Positions 53,900-62,146 of a stretch of 64,000 bases of DNA are shown here, piece by piece. The translations under genes and the position numbers were made by a program. Below the pieces are notes generated by a model. That model was not told the DNA's origin. It saw nothing but the letters and a program-made list of their open reading frames with translations, and did no database searches. Every line of letters starts with the position of its first letter. The first letter of the stretch is position 1. Where the stretch lies: contig CAZFRO010000001.1 of NCBI GenBank assembly GCA_964521425.1, positions 62,001 through 126,000 of the forward strand. Direction: 5' to 3'. The stretch comes from Joyebacterum sp964521425 (lineage in GTDB: Bacteria > Joyebacterota > Joyebacteria > Joyebacterales > Joyebacteraceae).

Positions 53900-54568
53900 A
53901 TGCGTAGGTCCAAGCAGAAGCAGGACGAGATCACGGCGGAGCTGGCCGAAAGGCAGTACGATCCGGTTGATGCGCCCAAGCGCAACGACAGGGATCCGTA
54001 CTGCTATCTCGGTGATACGGAGATGCCGCAGCCGCTCGAGTATCGCGAGGCCATGGCTAAGATCAAGAACTGGTGCCGGGCGAACTCGCTCTGGATCATG
54101 GCGTACGGCACGGGGTGCGGGGCCATCGAGCTCAGGCCGCTCATGACGAGCCGCTTCGATATCTCGCGATTCGGAATGGCGCCTCGTCCGACTCCTCGAC
54201 AGTCGAACGTCATCGTCATCGGCGGCTACCTCTCGCTCAAGACGTTGAAGCGCGTCATCCGCTCCTACGAGCAGATGCCATCACCGAAGTGGGTGATCGC
54301 TCTCGGATCATGCACGATAAACGGCGGAATGTACTGGGACTCCTACTACACGATCAACAAGCTCGACCTGTACCTTCCCGTCGATGTCTACGTCTCCGGA
54401 TGCATGCCGAGGCCCGAGGCCGTTATCGCCGGATTCCAGAGGCTTATGGAGAAGATCAAGAAGGGCGAAGCGACCGGATGGAACGAGTACTTCGAGAACA
54501 TCGAACGGTACAAGGCCAACCAGCAGAAGGTCATCGGTGACTGGGAGATGCCGGACTACAACTGGTAG
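53900..54568 (+). CDS. NuoB/MbhJ-like iron-sulfur subunit with altered cysteine set
   Basis: 222-aa peripheral-arm subunit expected to carry the proximal [4Fe-4S] cluster. It aligns with NuoB over about 50-190: WCRANSLWIMAYGTGCGAIE, ALGSCTINGG and VYVSGCMPRPEA. NuoB ligates with a Cys-Cys pair at the position of C73-G74 plus the two Cys corresponding to C138 and C168. Here only one of the pair is Cys; C59, 14 residues earlier, is the only nearby extra Cys. The N-terminal 45 residues are charged and unique. A mini-hairpin begins directly after the stop. Confidence 0.85.
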   Translation: MRRSKQKQDEITAELAERQYDPVDAPKRNDRDPYCYLGDTEMPQPLEYREAMAKIKNWCRANSLWIMAYGTGCGAIELRPLMTSRFDISRFGMAPRPTPRQSNVIVIGGYLSLKTLKRVIRSYEQMPSPKWVIALGSCTINGGMYWDSYYTINKLDLYLPVDVYVSGCMPRPEAVIAGFQRLMEKIKKGEATGWNEYFENIERYKANQQKVIGDWEMPDYNW

Positions 54569-54591
54569 CGGCTGATGCTTCGCATCAGCCG
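54569..54591 (+). repeat. Mini-hairpin repeat, copy 1
   Basis: CGGCTGATGC-TTC-GCATCAGCCG forms a 10-bp stem immediately after the nuoB-like stop. Its 19-nt core (54571-54589) recurs in reverse complement at 63371-63389. The bottom strand contains GCGAAGC, a very stable DNA mini-hairpin. Confidence 0.75.
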
Positions 54592-54640
54592 TCGAGTGAG
54601 CAAGTCAATCAGTCCGACTCATTAAGTGGGTTTGTGTGAA

Positions 54641-55180
54641 ATGCTAGAAATCGTCGAGACACTGAGAGGGAAGGTCAAGCTGGAGTGGGAGCGCGAGCAG
54701 CGCCCCGACCTCACGATGGTCGGCGTGCGTGAGAGCGATCTCATCGCGACGCTCGAGTGGCTGAAGAGTGAGACCGGCTACGTCCAGCTGACACTGCTTT
54801 CCGTCGTCGACTGGCTCGAGGACGGAAAGTTCGAGCTGTCCTACATCGTGACCGACCCAGAGGCTCACTCCACATTGATCGTGGGCGCGATGATCGGGCG
54901 GGAGAACGCCGAGGCGCCTACCGTCTCTCATCTCTGGCCCCAGGCGGTTACGTACGAGCAGGAGATCTGTGAGATGTACGGCATCAGCTTCGCGGGAAGT
55001 CCGCGCCAGGGAGTTGACTTCCTCCTCGAAGGGTGGAAGGCCATGCCGCCGATGCGGCGAGACTTCGACACCGTCAAGTACTCGCGCGAGCACTACGAGG
55101 ATCGGGCAGGTCGCAAGCGGATAGACACACGAGAGTTCGTGGGCAAGCGATTCGATGAGAAGGGTTACTCGAATGAGTGA
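54641..55180 (+). CDS. NuoC/MbhK-like subunit
   Basis: 179-aa peripheral-arm subunit of the NuoC (30 kDa) family, which docks to the NuoD/large subunit. Conserved features are LTLLSVVDWLEDGKFELSYI near the middle and TYEQEICEMYGISFAGSP, the NuoC signature (E-x2-DMFGI-like). ATG 54641 has AAGTGGG 10 nt upstream; GTG 54626 is an alternative. It overlaps the large-subunit gene by 8 nt. Confidence 0.88.
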   Translation: MLEIVETLRGKVKLEWEREQRPDLTMVGVRESDLIATLEWLKSETGYVQLTLLSVVDWLEDGKFELSYIVTDPEAHSTLIVGAMIGRENAEAPTVSHLWPQAVTYEQEICEMYGISFAGSPRQGVDFLLEGWKAMPPMRRDFDTVKYSREHYEDRAGRKRIDTREFVGKRFDEKGYSNE

Positions 55181-56363
55181 CGTGATTCGCGACGGCGTGT
55201 CGCAGGATAGCATGTTGTCTGCCGGTGGCGTGCCAGAGGACAGCGCGGTGGATCCGACCAAGGAGATCCACCTCTGGTTCGGGCCGCAGCATCCAGGCAT
55301 TACCGGGAACATGTCGGTAGAGGCCTGGGTCAAGGGAGACACAATCCAGCGGGGCATCACGCACGTCGGCTATCTTCACAGGGGCTTTGAGAAGCTCATG
55401 GAGCGGCGTACGTTCATCCAGTCGTTCCCGATCGTCTGCCGCATCTGCGTGCCGGAGCCGGACACAAACGAGTGGCTCCTTGCCTCGGCTCTCGAGGAGA
55501 TCTCAGGCTTGGCAGCTCGTGTTCCGGAGAAGGCACGGTGGATACGGACGCTCACTCTGGAGATGTCGAGGCTGGCCGCGACCCTGATGGTCCTGGGCGG
55601 ATTCCCGGGTTCTATGGGACTTGGGCCGATTCCGCAATGGACGATGACCCTGAGGGATTTCATCCTCGACAGCTTCGAGGAGCTTACGGGGCAGCGGGTC
55701 TACCACATGTACATCACCTACGGTGGTGTCCGCAGGGACCTGCCGGAGGGCTTCGCTGGGCGCCTTGAGGAGCATCTCCAGGCTATCGAGGAGCGGCTCC
55801 CGTGGATCGACCGCCTCATGTTTCAGTCCTCCGTCTTCCGGACGCGCGCCATAGGTGTGGGCGTTGTGCCGCGTGAGTGGGTCGATGAGATGGCCATCAC
55901 CGGGCCGATCGTCCGCGCCATGGGTGTTGCGCGTGACCTCAGGAAGGACAACCCGTACGAGGCGTACGGTGAACTTGATTTCGATATCGTCACCGCTGAG
56001 GGCTCGGACATATTCGCACGCGCCCAGGTCCGGCGCGGCGAGATCGTGCAGTCGATCGATATCATCAGGCAGATCCTGAGGAAGATGCCGAAGGACGGGC
56101 CGCACTGCGCGACCATCCCAAGCCTCATGAACTGGAGAATCGCTCGTGGGCAGACGTACGTGCGCGCGGAGGCGAGCCGGGGCGAGATGGGCTACTACGT
56201 CGTGACCGACGGCTCCGGAAAGCTGAGGCGCGTCAACGTTCGCGGGCCGTCGTACGTGCATGGCGTGAGCCTGCTCGAACGCCTTCTGCCGGGTACCAAC
56301 ATATCGGATCTGGCGACGCTGATGGTCTCTCTTCAGACCTGCCCGCCAGAGATAGAGAGGTAA
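55173..56363 (+). CDS. NuoD/MbxL-like large subunit
   Basis: 396-aa relative of complex I NuoD and of [NiFe]-hydrogenase large subunits. It keeps GPQHPGITGNMSVEAWVKGD, HRGFEKLMERR and an N-terminal C89-x2-C92 (VCRICVPEPDTNEWLL), as in MBX/MBS. The C-terminal CxxC that binds Ni-Fe in hydrogenases is missing: only C390 remains in TCPPEIER, with no cleavable extension. So it is unlikely to make hydrogen. ATG 55173 follows GAGAAGGG; an ATG at 55155 would add six residues. Confidence 0.88.
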   Translation: MSDVIRDGVSQDSMLSAGGVPEDSAVDPTKEIHLWFGPQHPGITGNMSVEAWVKGDTIQRGITHVGYLHRGFEKLMERRTFIQSFPIVCRICVPEPDTNEWLLASALEEISGLAARVPEKARWIRTLTLEMSRLAATLMVLGGFPGSMGLGPIPQWTMTLRDFILDSFEELTGQRVYHMYITYGGVRRDLPEGFAGRLEEHLQAIEERLPWIDRLMFQSSVFRTRAIGVGVVPREWVDEMAITGPIVRAMGVARDLRKDNPYEAYGELDFDIVTAEGSDIFARAQVRRGEIVQSIDIIRQILRKMPKDGPHCATIPSLMNWRIARGQTYVRAEASRGEMGYYVVTDGSGKLRRVNVRGPSYVHGVSLLERLLPGTNISDLATLMVSLQTCPPEIER

Positions 56364-56369
56364 GGGACA

Positions 56370-58139
56370 ATGAGTTTCAAGCACGTCATCACTCCGTTCT
56401 CGGCCTGGGTTCGCGCGTTCACGAAGCCGTACACAGTGCCGAAGGCGAAGACGATGCGCCCCGGGGCGCCGCGCTACAGGGGGTGGCACATCAACGACAC
56501 AGACAAGTGTGTCGGATGTGGAACGTGCTCGGACATCTGTCAGAACGAAGCCATCGATATGGTTGTGGTGGAGGAGCCCGAAACGGGTGACTCGGGTCTG
56601 AGACCCATGGTCGACTACGGCCGGTGCTGCTGGTGTGCTCTCTGTGTCGACGTGTGTCCGTCGGGCTCGCTCGGGATGTCGAACGAATACACGTGGGTCG
56701 ATGATGACCCGGATGTCTTTCGCTTCATTCCGGGGGTCGACGGCAAGAGCTGGGACAAGAGCGTCGACGGCTGGAGGAAGAGCGAAGGATTCCAGATATT
56801 CGATCCCGCGCGTGTCCCGATGCCGATGCTCGATCCCGCAGAGCGGACATCGACCTGGGCAGAGGTCGTCATCGGATATGCCGAGGAGGAGGCCAGACGA
56901 GAGGCCGAGAGGTGCGTTCAGTGCGGGCTCTGCATAGCCGCCTGTCCCGCGCGCATGCACATACCGGACTACATTGCGGCCATCCGTGACGGAGACGATG
57001 CGCGGGCCGTGAGGATCATCTACGACAACAACCCGATGCCCGAGATGTGCGGCAAGGTCTGCACCCGGGAATGCGAGACCGTCTGCAGTGTCGGTATCGA
57101 GGGAGAGCCGATCGCCATCCGCTGGCTCAAGCGGTACGCTACGGAGCGCTTCGACGATCTCAAGGTCGTGCTCAATCCAGTCTCCACCAATCAGGGAGAG
57201 GGCCACAGCGTGGCCATCGTAGGTGGCGGTCCCTCGGGTTTCACGGTCGCATACTACCTGGCCATCAGAGGATTCGACGTGACCATCTACGACGAACTCC
57301 CGGAACTCGGAGGGGCAACCTACTTCGGTATCCCCAGGTATCGTTTCCCGATGCCGTCACTTGAGAAGCAGGTCAAGCTCCTCCGTGATGTCGGCGTCAG
57401 AATCGTCACCGGCCACCGGGTGGAAGTGGAGGAGTTCGCCGCGTTGCGAGAGAAGAACCTGGCTGTCTTCGTAGGCACCGGACTCATGTCTCCATACTAT
57501 CTTAATGTAGAAGGCGAGAAACTCCCGGGAGTCATCCTCGCCCTTGAGTTCCTGCGTGATGTCAACGTCGGCAAGAACGTCGAGGTTGGAGAGAAGGTCG
57601 TAGTGGTGGGAGGCGGGAACGTCGCGATAGATGCCGCCCGCATCTGCCGCAGGCTCGGCGCCGACGTGACCATTGCATACCGGCGGAGGCGTGTCGACAT
57701 GCCTGCCGACGACGAGGAGATCGTGGATGCCCTCGACGAGAGTGTCGAGCTCATCACACAGAACATCCCGCTCGGAGTGTCGAGCAACGGCTCGGGCCGC
57801 CTGATATTCTCATGGGGGCCGGCCGAGATGATCCCCGGCAAGCCCGGCGAGCGGCCGAGACCTGAGCTCATCGAGGGAGTGAGGAACGAAATCGTCACGG
57901 ACCGTGTCATCGTTGCCATCGGACAGGGTCCCGATCTCTCGTGGATGGGTGACGACATCGCCTCAGTGATCGGCGACAAGCGTGGCTGGATCAAGGTCGA
58001 CGAAAGCGGCATGACCGCGATGACGGGTGTCTATGCCGGAGGCGATCTGGTCAATCCGGTCGCTGACGCAATCTCTGCGATCGCGGATGGACTGAGAGTT
58101 GTTGAGGGCGTGACAGAACTGGCGAAGCGCACGAAGTAG
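56370..58139 (+). CDS. Fused NuoI-like ferredoxin and GltD/NfnB-like NAD(P)H oxidoreductase
   Basis: 589-aa flavo-iron-sulfur protein. Residues about 35-115 form a NuoI/MbhN-like module with two [4Fe-4S] sites (CVGCGTCSDIC and CCWCALCVDVCP). Residues about 170-240 are the Fe-S N-terminus of the GltD/NfnB family (CVQCGLCIAACP and CGKVCTRECETVC). Residues about 270-589 hold FAD-binding IVGGGPSGFTVAYYL and NAD(P)H-binding VVVGGGNVAIDAARICRR. It is the last gene of the operon, 6 nt after the large subunit. It would replace or add to the ferredoxin-only input subunit N and tie the complex to the NAD(P)H pool. Confidence 0.88.
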   Translation: MSFKHVITPFSAWVRAFTKPYTVPKAKTMRPGAPRYRGWHINDTDKCVGCGTCSDICQNEAIDMVVVEEPETGDSGLRPMVDYGRCCWCALCVDVCPSGSLGMSNEYTWVDDDPDVFRFIPGVDGKSWDKSVDGWRKSEGFQIFDPARVPMPMLDPAERTSTWAEVVIGYAEEEARREAERCVQCGLCIAACPARMHIPDYIAAIRDGDDARAVRIIYDNNPMPEMCGKVCTRECETVCSVGIEGEPIAIRWLKRYATERFDDLKVVLNPVSTNQGEGHSVAIVGGGPSGFTVAYYLAIRGFDVTIYDELPELGGATYFGIPRYRFPMPSLEKQVKLLRDVGVRIVTGHRVEVEEFAALREKNLAVFVGTGLMSPYYLNVEGEKLPGVILALEFLRDVNVGKNVEVGEKVVVVGGGNVAIDAARICRRLGADVTIAYRRRRVDMPADDEEIVDALDESVELITQNIPLGVSSNGSGRLIFSWGPAEMIPGKPGERPRPELIEGVRNEIVTDRVIVAIGQGPDLSWMGDDIASVIGDKRGWIKVDESGMTAMTGVYAGGDLVNPVADAISAIADGLRVVEGVTELAKRTK

Positions 58140-58202
58140 CGCGCGCGACGAGGCCTGGTCTCAAACCACCGTGCGTATGTCACCGTCCGGCGCACCGCTC
58201 GC

Positions 58203-58232
58203 TTGACACGAGCCATCCCCCTGAACTAGCTT
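58203..58232 (+). promoter_or_regulatory. Candidate promoter of cysS
   Basis: TTGACA, an 18-bp spacer and TAGCTT lie about 65 nt before the cysS start, in the gap after the Mbx operon. Confidence 0.55.
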
Positions 58233-58296
58233 TGTATGTGGAGTAACTGGCGACGCACGTGCGCCGCCCGGACAGGAGTACGTGGAGGAAGGGTAG

Positions 58297-59703
58297 ATGC
58301 TGAGGATCTACGACACACAGACAGGCGGCAAGAAGGAGTTCATTCCGGTCAACGATGGCAAGGTCGGGATGTACTTCTGTGGTATGACCGTCCAGTCGGA
58401 ACCTCACGTCGGGCACATGCGCGTGGCGGTCGTCTCGGACATCTTCCGGCGATACCTGCGCTACAAAGGCTACGATGTCACCCTGGTAATAAACTTCACG
58501 GATATCGATGACAAGATAATCGAGAAGGCGAACGAGCGCGGCGTCGACTACTTGGTGATTGCGCAGGAGAACATAGACACGTTCATGGAGTTCCTGGCGT
58601 TTCTCGGCGCGGAGAAGGCCGACTACTACCCACGGGCGACGGAACACATGGACGATATCATCGCGTTCGTGGAGAAGCTCGTGGACAAAGGGGTGGCCTA
58701 CGAATCCGGCGGCGATGTCTACTTCGAGATAGGGAAGTGGCCCGGCTACGGAAAGCTCTCCGGCAGGAGGCTCGAAGATCTGATCGCCGGTGCGAGCGAG
58801 CGCGTTGAGCTGGACGATCGCAAACGCAATCCGGAGGACTTCGTGCTTTGGAAGGCGGCGAAAGAGGGCGAGCCCTCATGGGACAGCCCGTGGGGAAAGG
58901 GTCGACCGGGCTGGCACATAGAGTGCTCCGCGATGTCGACCAAGTACCTCGGTGAGCACTTCGACATACACGGGGGCGGGACCGAACTCATATTCCCTCA
59001 TCACGAGAACGAGATCGCACAGACGGAGGCGGCGACGGGGAAGCCGTACGTCAACCACTGGGTGCACCACGGCCTCGTGAACCTCGTCGGTGAGAAGATG
59101 TCCAAGTCAACGGGACACTTCAAGACCATGGCCGAGATCTCGAAGCAGTTCTCTCCCGACGTCGTCCGATTCTACCTTCTCTCCACGCACTACCGGTCTG
59201 AGATCGAGTTTTCGGATGAGCGTCTGGCCGAGGCAGCGACCGCGGTCGAGCGGTTCGAGAACCTGTTCAGGACACTGGAGCGTCTTGTGGGGCGGGAGGG
59301 GGAGGGGGAAGTCGCCGCGGTGGTCTCTCCGGCAGTGGATGAGGCTCGCGGGAGATTCATCGAGGCGATGGAGGATGACCTGAACACCGCCCAGGCGATA
59401 GGCCATCTTTTCGACATCGTTCGCCTGGTCAATCAGGCAATCGATTCGGGAGCCGACAAGTCGGTCCTCAAGAGCGATCGGGCTGTTCTTCGGGAGCTCT
59501 GCGAGGTACTGGGCCTCCTTGAGGGCGTCGGGGCGGCAGGAGAGGACGTACCGGCCGAGGTGCTCGAGCTCGTTCAGGTCCGGACCGAGGCAAGAGGAGC
59601 CGGGAACTGGGCGCTTGCGGACGAGACAAGGGACCGTATCACGGCCCTGGGTTATAGCGTGGAGGACACGTCTGACGGTCCGGTGGCGCGAAAGAACAAA
59701 TAG
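58297..59703 (+). CDS. cysS: Cysteine--tRNA ligase
   Basis: 468-aa class I synthetase charging tRNA-Cys. The HIGH-equivalent is PHVGHMR, the zinc site includes YFCGMTVQSEPHVGH and WHIECSAMSTKYL with GGGTELIFPHHENE, and KMSKS is exact (EKMSKSTGHF). The length is family-typical. GGAGGAAGGG precedes ATG 58297. It is monocistronic and followed by the tRNA-tuf cluster. Confidence 0.95.
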   Translation: MLRIYDTQTGGKKEFIPVNDGKVGMYFCGMTVQSEPHVGHMRVAVVSDIFRRYLRYKGYDVTLVINFTDIDDKIIEKANERGVDYLVIAQENIDTFMEFLAFLGAEKADYYPRATEHMDDIIAFVEKLVDKGVAYESGGDVYFEIGKWPGYGKLSGRRLEDLIAGASERVELDDRKRNPEDFVLWKAAKEGEPSWDSPWGKGRPGWHIECSAMSTKYLGEHFDIHGGGTELIFPHHENEIAQTEAATGKPYVNHWVHHGLVNLVGEKMSKSTGHFKTMAEISKQFSPDVVRFYLLSTHYRSEIEFSDERLAEAATAVERFENLFRTLERLVGREGEGEVAAVVSPAVDEARGRFIEAMEDDLNTAQAIGHLFDIVRLVNQAIDSGADKSVLKSDRAVLRELCEVLGLLEGVGAAGEDVPAEVLELVQVRTEARGAGNWALADETRDRITALGYSVEDTSDGPVARKNK

Positions 59704-59736
59704 TGTGCCTGAATGCCGCCATGAGCCGTTTTTCGG

Positions 59737-59765
59737 TTGACACAGCACACCTCCTTTCATAAAAT
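59737..59765 (+). promoter_or_regulatory. Strong sigma-70-type promoter of the tRNA cluster
   Basis: Perfect -35 TTGACA (59737-59742), a 17-bp spacer and -10 TAAAAT (59760-59765), about 64 nt before tRNA-Thr. This is among the best promoter matches in the window, as expected for stable RNA genes. Confidence 0.8.
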
Positions 59766-59829
59766 AGAGCGCTTGTAGCTGGAATTTCGGAGGCCCCAAG
59801 CCCCGTACGCCAGAACAAGCAACACCCGG

Positions 59830-59904
59830 GCTGGCGTAGCTCAATGGTAGAGCTCCTCACTTGTAATGAGGAGGTTGGGGGTTCAAGTCCTCTCGCCAGC
59901 TCCA
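59830..59904 (+). tRNA. tRNA-Thr (anticodon TGT)
   Basis: Cloverleaf with acceptor GCTGGCG/CGCCAGC, anticodon loop CTTGTAA with TGT at 59862-59864, T-loop TTCAAGT and encoded CCA end. The same gene (thrU) is first in the E. coli tufB operon. Confidence 0.97.
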
Positions 59905-59963
59905 GTACTATCGGCCCCGCCGTTGGGGGCCGTTTGTCCGGGTGTACGGAGTAGACCCCGATC

Positions 59964-60048
59964 GGGGGGGTGCCCGAGTGGCCAAAGGGAACAGGCTGTA
60001 AACCTGTCGGCATCGCCTTCGGAGGTTCGAATCCTCCCCCCCCCACCA
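59964..60048 (+). tRNA. tRNA-Tyr (anticodon GTA)
   Basis: Acceptor stem of seven G-C pairs, anticodon GTA at 59998-60000, a long variable arm as expected for bacterial tRNA-Tyr, T-stem GGAGG/CCTCC and encoded CCA. Second gene of the cluster. Confidence 0.96.
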
Positions 60049-60083
60049 TCGCCGGGAACCGCTCCGGGATGTGCTTGAAACAA

Positions 60084-60160
60084 GCGGGAATAGCTCAGTT
60101 GGCTAGAGCATCAGCCTTCCAAGCTGAGGGTCGCGGGTTCGAGTCCCGTTTCCCGCTCCA
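60084..60160 (+). tRNA. tRNA-Gly (anticodon TCC)
   Basis: Acceptor GCGGGAA/TTCCCGC, anticodon TCC at 60118-60120 in loop CTTCCAA, encoded CCA. Third gene, the position of glyT in E. coli. Confidence 0.97.
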
Positions 60161-60257
60161 AAACAGCAGCATTTGGGAGTGTGGTGCTGCGAGCGGTGTC
60201 CGCTGAAGCGATATTTCACTCCCCGGACGGTTTCTTGGGTCCGATCGATGTATTTTG

Positions 60258-60286
60258 TTGACGGATGCAGGACCAGACCGTATACT
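60258..60286 (+). promoter_or_regulatory. Internal sigma-70-type promoter before tRNA-Thr2 and tuf
   Basis: TTGACG, a 17-bp spacer and TATACT (60281-60286) lie in the 193-bp gap between tRNA-Gly and tRNA-Thr(GGT). A short direct repeat GTTCGGCTC (60291-60299 and 60300-60308) follows at the likely start site. This promoter may boost tuf transcription. Confidence 0.75.
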
Positions 60287-60353
60287 ACTCGTTCGGCTCG
60301 TTCGGCTCGTTCGCGACCGGAGGGGCGCGGGGGTTCTGTAGGCTTGTCCAGGC

Positions 60354-60429
<76 letters not shown>

Positions 60430-60493
60430 CAGCCAGGTAAGACTTCCAAGGCGGAGCCGCACTGACGGAACGACTCCTTGTAAGGGGGGAGAG

Positions 60494-61693
60494 ATGGCGA
60501 AGGAGAAGTTTGAGAGAACTAAGCCCCACGTTAACGTGGGCACGATCGGTCACGTAGATCACGGCAAGTCGACGCTTACGGCAGCGATGACACTGTGTCT
60601 TGAGAAGCGGGGTCTTGCGACGTACATCCCGTTTGATCAGATCGACAAGGCGCCGGAAGAGCGCGAGCGCGGTATCACGATCGCGACGTGTCACGTGGAG
60701 TACGAGAGTGAGAAGCGTCACTACGCCCACGTTGATTGTCCGGGTCACGCTGACTACGTGAAGAACATGATCACGGGCGCCGCCCAGATGGACGGTGCGA
60801 TAGTCGTGGTGAGTGCAGCCGACGGTCCGATGCCCCAGACACGGGAGCACATCCTCCTGGCGCGTCAGGTCGGCGTCCCTCACATCGTCGTCTACATGAA
60901 CAAGATCGACCAGGTAGACGACCTTGAGCTTCTGGAGCTTGTGGAGTTGGAGATACGTGAACTCCTGAGCGACTACGAGTTCCCCGGTGACGAGATCCCA
61001 GTGATCATGGGTTCGGCACTGAAGGCGATGGAGTGTGGTTGTGGCCAGGACGGGTGCGAGAACTGTGGTTCGATCATCAAGCTTCTGGAAGCACTCGACT
61101 CGTACATTCCTGACCCTGTCCGCGAGGTGGACAAGCCGTTCCTTCTTCCGATCGAGGATGTGTTCTCGATCACGGGTAGAGGGACAGTAGGCACGGGTCG
61201 TATCGAGCGTGGCGTGGTTCACACGGGCGACAAGGTACAGATCGTAGGTATCCGTGAGACTCGCGACACGGTGTGCACGGGTGTAGAGATGTTCAGGAAG
61301 ATATTGGATGAGGGTCAGGCCGGCGACAACGTAGGTCTTCTTCTTCGTGGAGTAGAGAAGAAGGATCTGGATCGCGGTATGGTCGTGTGTGCACCTAAGA
61401 GCGTGACCCCTCATACGAAGTTCACGGGCAAGGCTTACGTTCTGACGCAGGCAGAGGGAGGCCGTCACACGGCGTTCTTCACGGGTTACCGTCCGCAGTT
61501 CTTCTTCCGTACAACGGATGTGACGGGAGTGGCGACACTTCCCGAGGGGACCGAGATGGTAATGCCTGGCGACAACGTGGAGCTTACGATCGAGCTCGTG
61601 ACTCCGATAGCGATGGAAGATGGTCTGCGGTTCGCGATCCGTGAGGGCGGCCGTACGGTTGGTGCTGGTACCATCACATCCATCATCGAATAG
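60494..61693 (+). CDS. tuf: Elongation factor Tu with a four-cysteine insertion
   Basis: 399-aa GTPase delivering aminoacyl-tRNA to the ribosome. G1 is GHVDHGKST, the G2/switch region contains RGITI, G3 is DCPGHADY and G4 is NKIDQ. The C-terminal beta domains II and III are complete. In the G domain, the loop after GSALKAM carries C181-x-C183-x4-C188-x2-C191 (CGCGQDGCENC), where E. coli EF-Tu has no cysteines; it could bind a metal. GGGGGGAGAG precedes the ATG. It is part of the tRNA-tuf transcription unit. Confidence 0.96.
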   Translation: MAKEKFERTKPHVNVGTIGHVDHGKSTLTAAMTLCLEKRGLATYIPFDQIDKAPEERERGITIATCHVEYESEKRHYAHVDCPGHADYVKNMITGAAQMDGAIVVVSAADGPMPQTREHILLARQVGVPHIVVYMNKIDQVDDLELLELVELEIRELLSDYEFPGDEIPVIMGSALKAMECGCGQDGCENCGSIIKLLEALDSYIPDPVREVDKPFLLPIEDVFSITGRGTVGTGRIERGVVHTGDKVQIVGIRETRDTVCTGVEMFRKILDEGQAGDNVGLLLRGVEKKDLDRGMVVCAPKSVTPHTKFTGKAYVLTQAEGGRHTAFFTGYRPQFFFRTTDVTGVATLPEGTEMVMPGDNVELTIELVTPIAMEDGLRFAIREGGRTVGAGTITSIIE

Positions 61694-61747
61694 GTAGATA
61701 GAGCGTCGGCACTCGGTGAAGAGTGACACTACGCAGGGAGAGCAGTC

Positions 61748-61897
61748 TTGCGTGAGATAGTGGTGCTGGCTTGCATCGAGTGCAAGCGTCGCAATTACAC
61801 ATACACGAAGAACAAACAGCTACATCCGGACCGCCTGGAGTACAGGAAGTACTGTCGCTTCTGCAATAAGCACACTGTGCACAAGCAGACGCGCTAG
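61748..61897 (+). CDS. rpmG: 50S ribosomal protein bL33
   Basis: 49-aa ribosomal protein of the zinc-binding type: C9-x2-C12 (ACIEC) and C36-x2-C39 (YCRFC). Sequence REIVVLACIECKRRNYTYTK fits bL33 closely. The TTG start at 61748 follows GGGAGAG. It lies between tuf and tRNA-Trp. In the 135-bp gap after it I see no other gene. Confidence 0.93.
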   Translation: MREIVVLACIECKRRNYTYTKNKQLHPDRLEYRKYCRFCNKHTVHKQTR

Positions 61898-62032
61898 GCA
61901 GGGTGAACCGGGAGAGCAGGGCCTCTTTGGGCCGTGCGCCAGGGGAACCTCGTACGCAGGTGCGGATCGGGAGTGAGTCCAGATCGCACCGGCGCACGTC
62001 GCCCAAGGGTAGTCCATGTCATCAGGTTGCGC

Positions 62033-62110
62033 AGGCCTGTAGCTCCAATTGGTTAGAGCGCCGGTCTCCAAAACCGGATGTTGGGGGTTCGAGTCCCTCC
62101 AGGCCTGCCA
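62033..62110 (+). tRNA. tRNA-Trp (anticodon CCA)
   Basis: Acceptor AGGCCTG/CAGGCCT, anticodon CCA at 62068-62070 in loop CTCCAAA, T-loop TTCGAGT, discriminator G and encoded CCA. In many bacteria tRNA-Trp also precedes secE. Confidence 0.97.
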
Positions 62111-62146
62111 CTTCCCAATCTTCTTGGCGTCCGGATAGGTGAGAAT

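Noticed and set aside
55173..56363. A hydrogen-evolving [NiFe] hydrogenase
   Set aside because: The C-terminal CxxC needed for Ni-Fe binding is missing, and no hydrogenase maturation genes are in the window.
55503..57206. A 567-codon open frame on the minus strand across the Mbx-like large-subunit and flavoprotein genes
   Set aside because: It is antisense to two genes with clear family motifs; its translation is rich in His, Arg and Asp and matches nothing I recognise. High GC makes such frames common.
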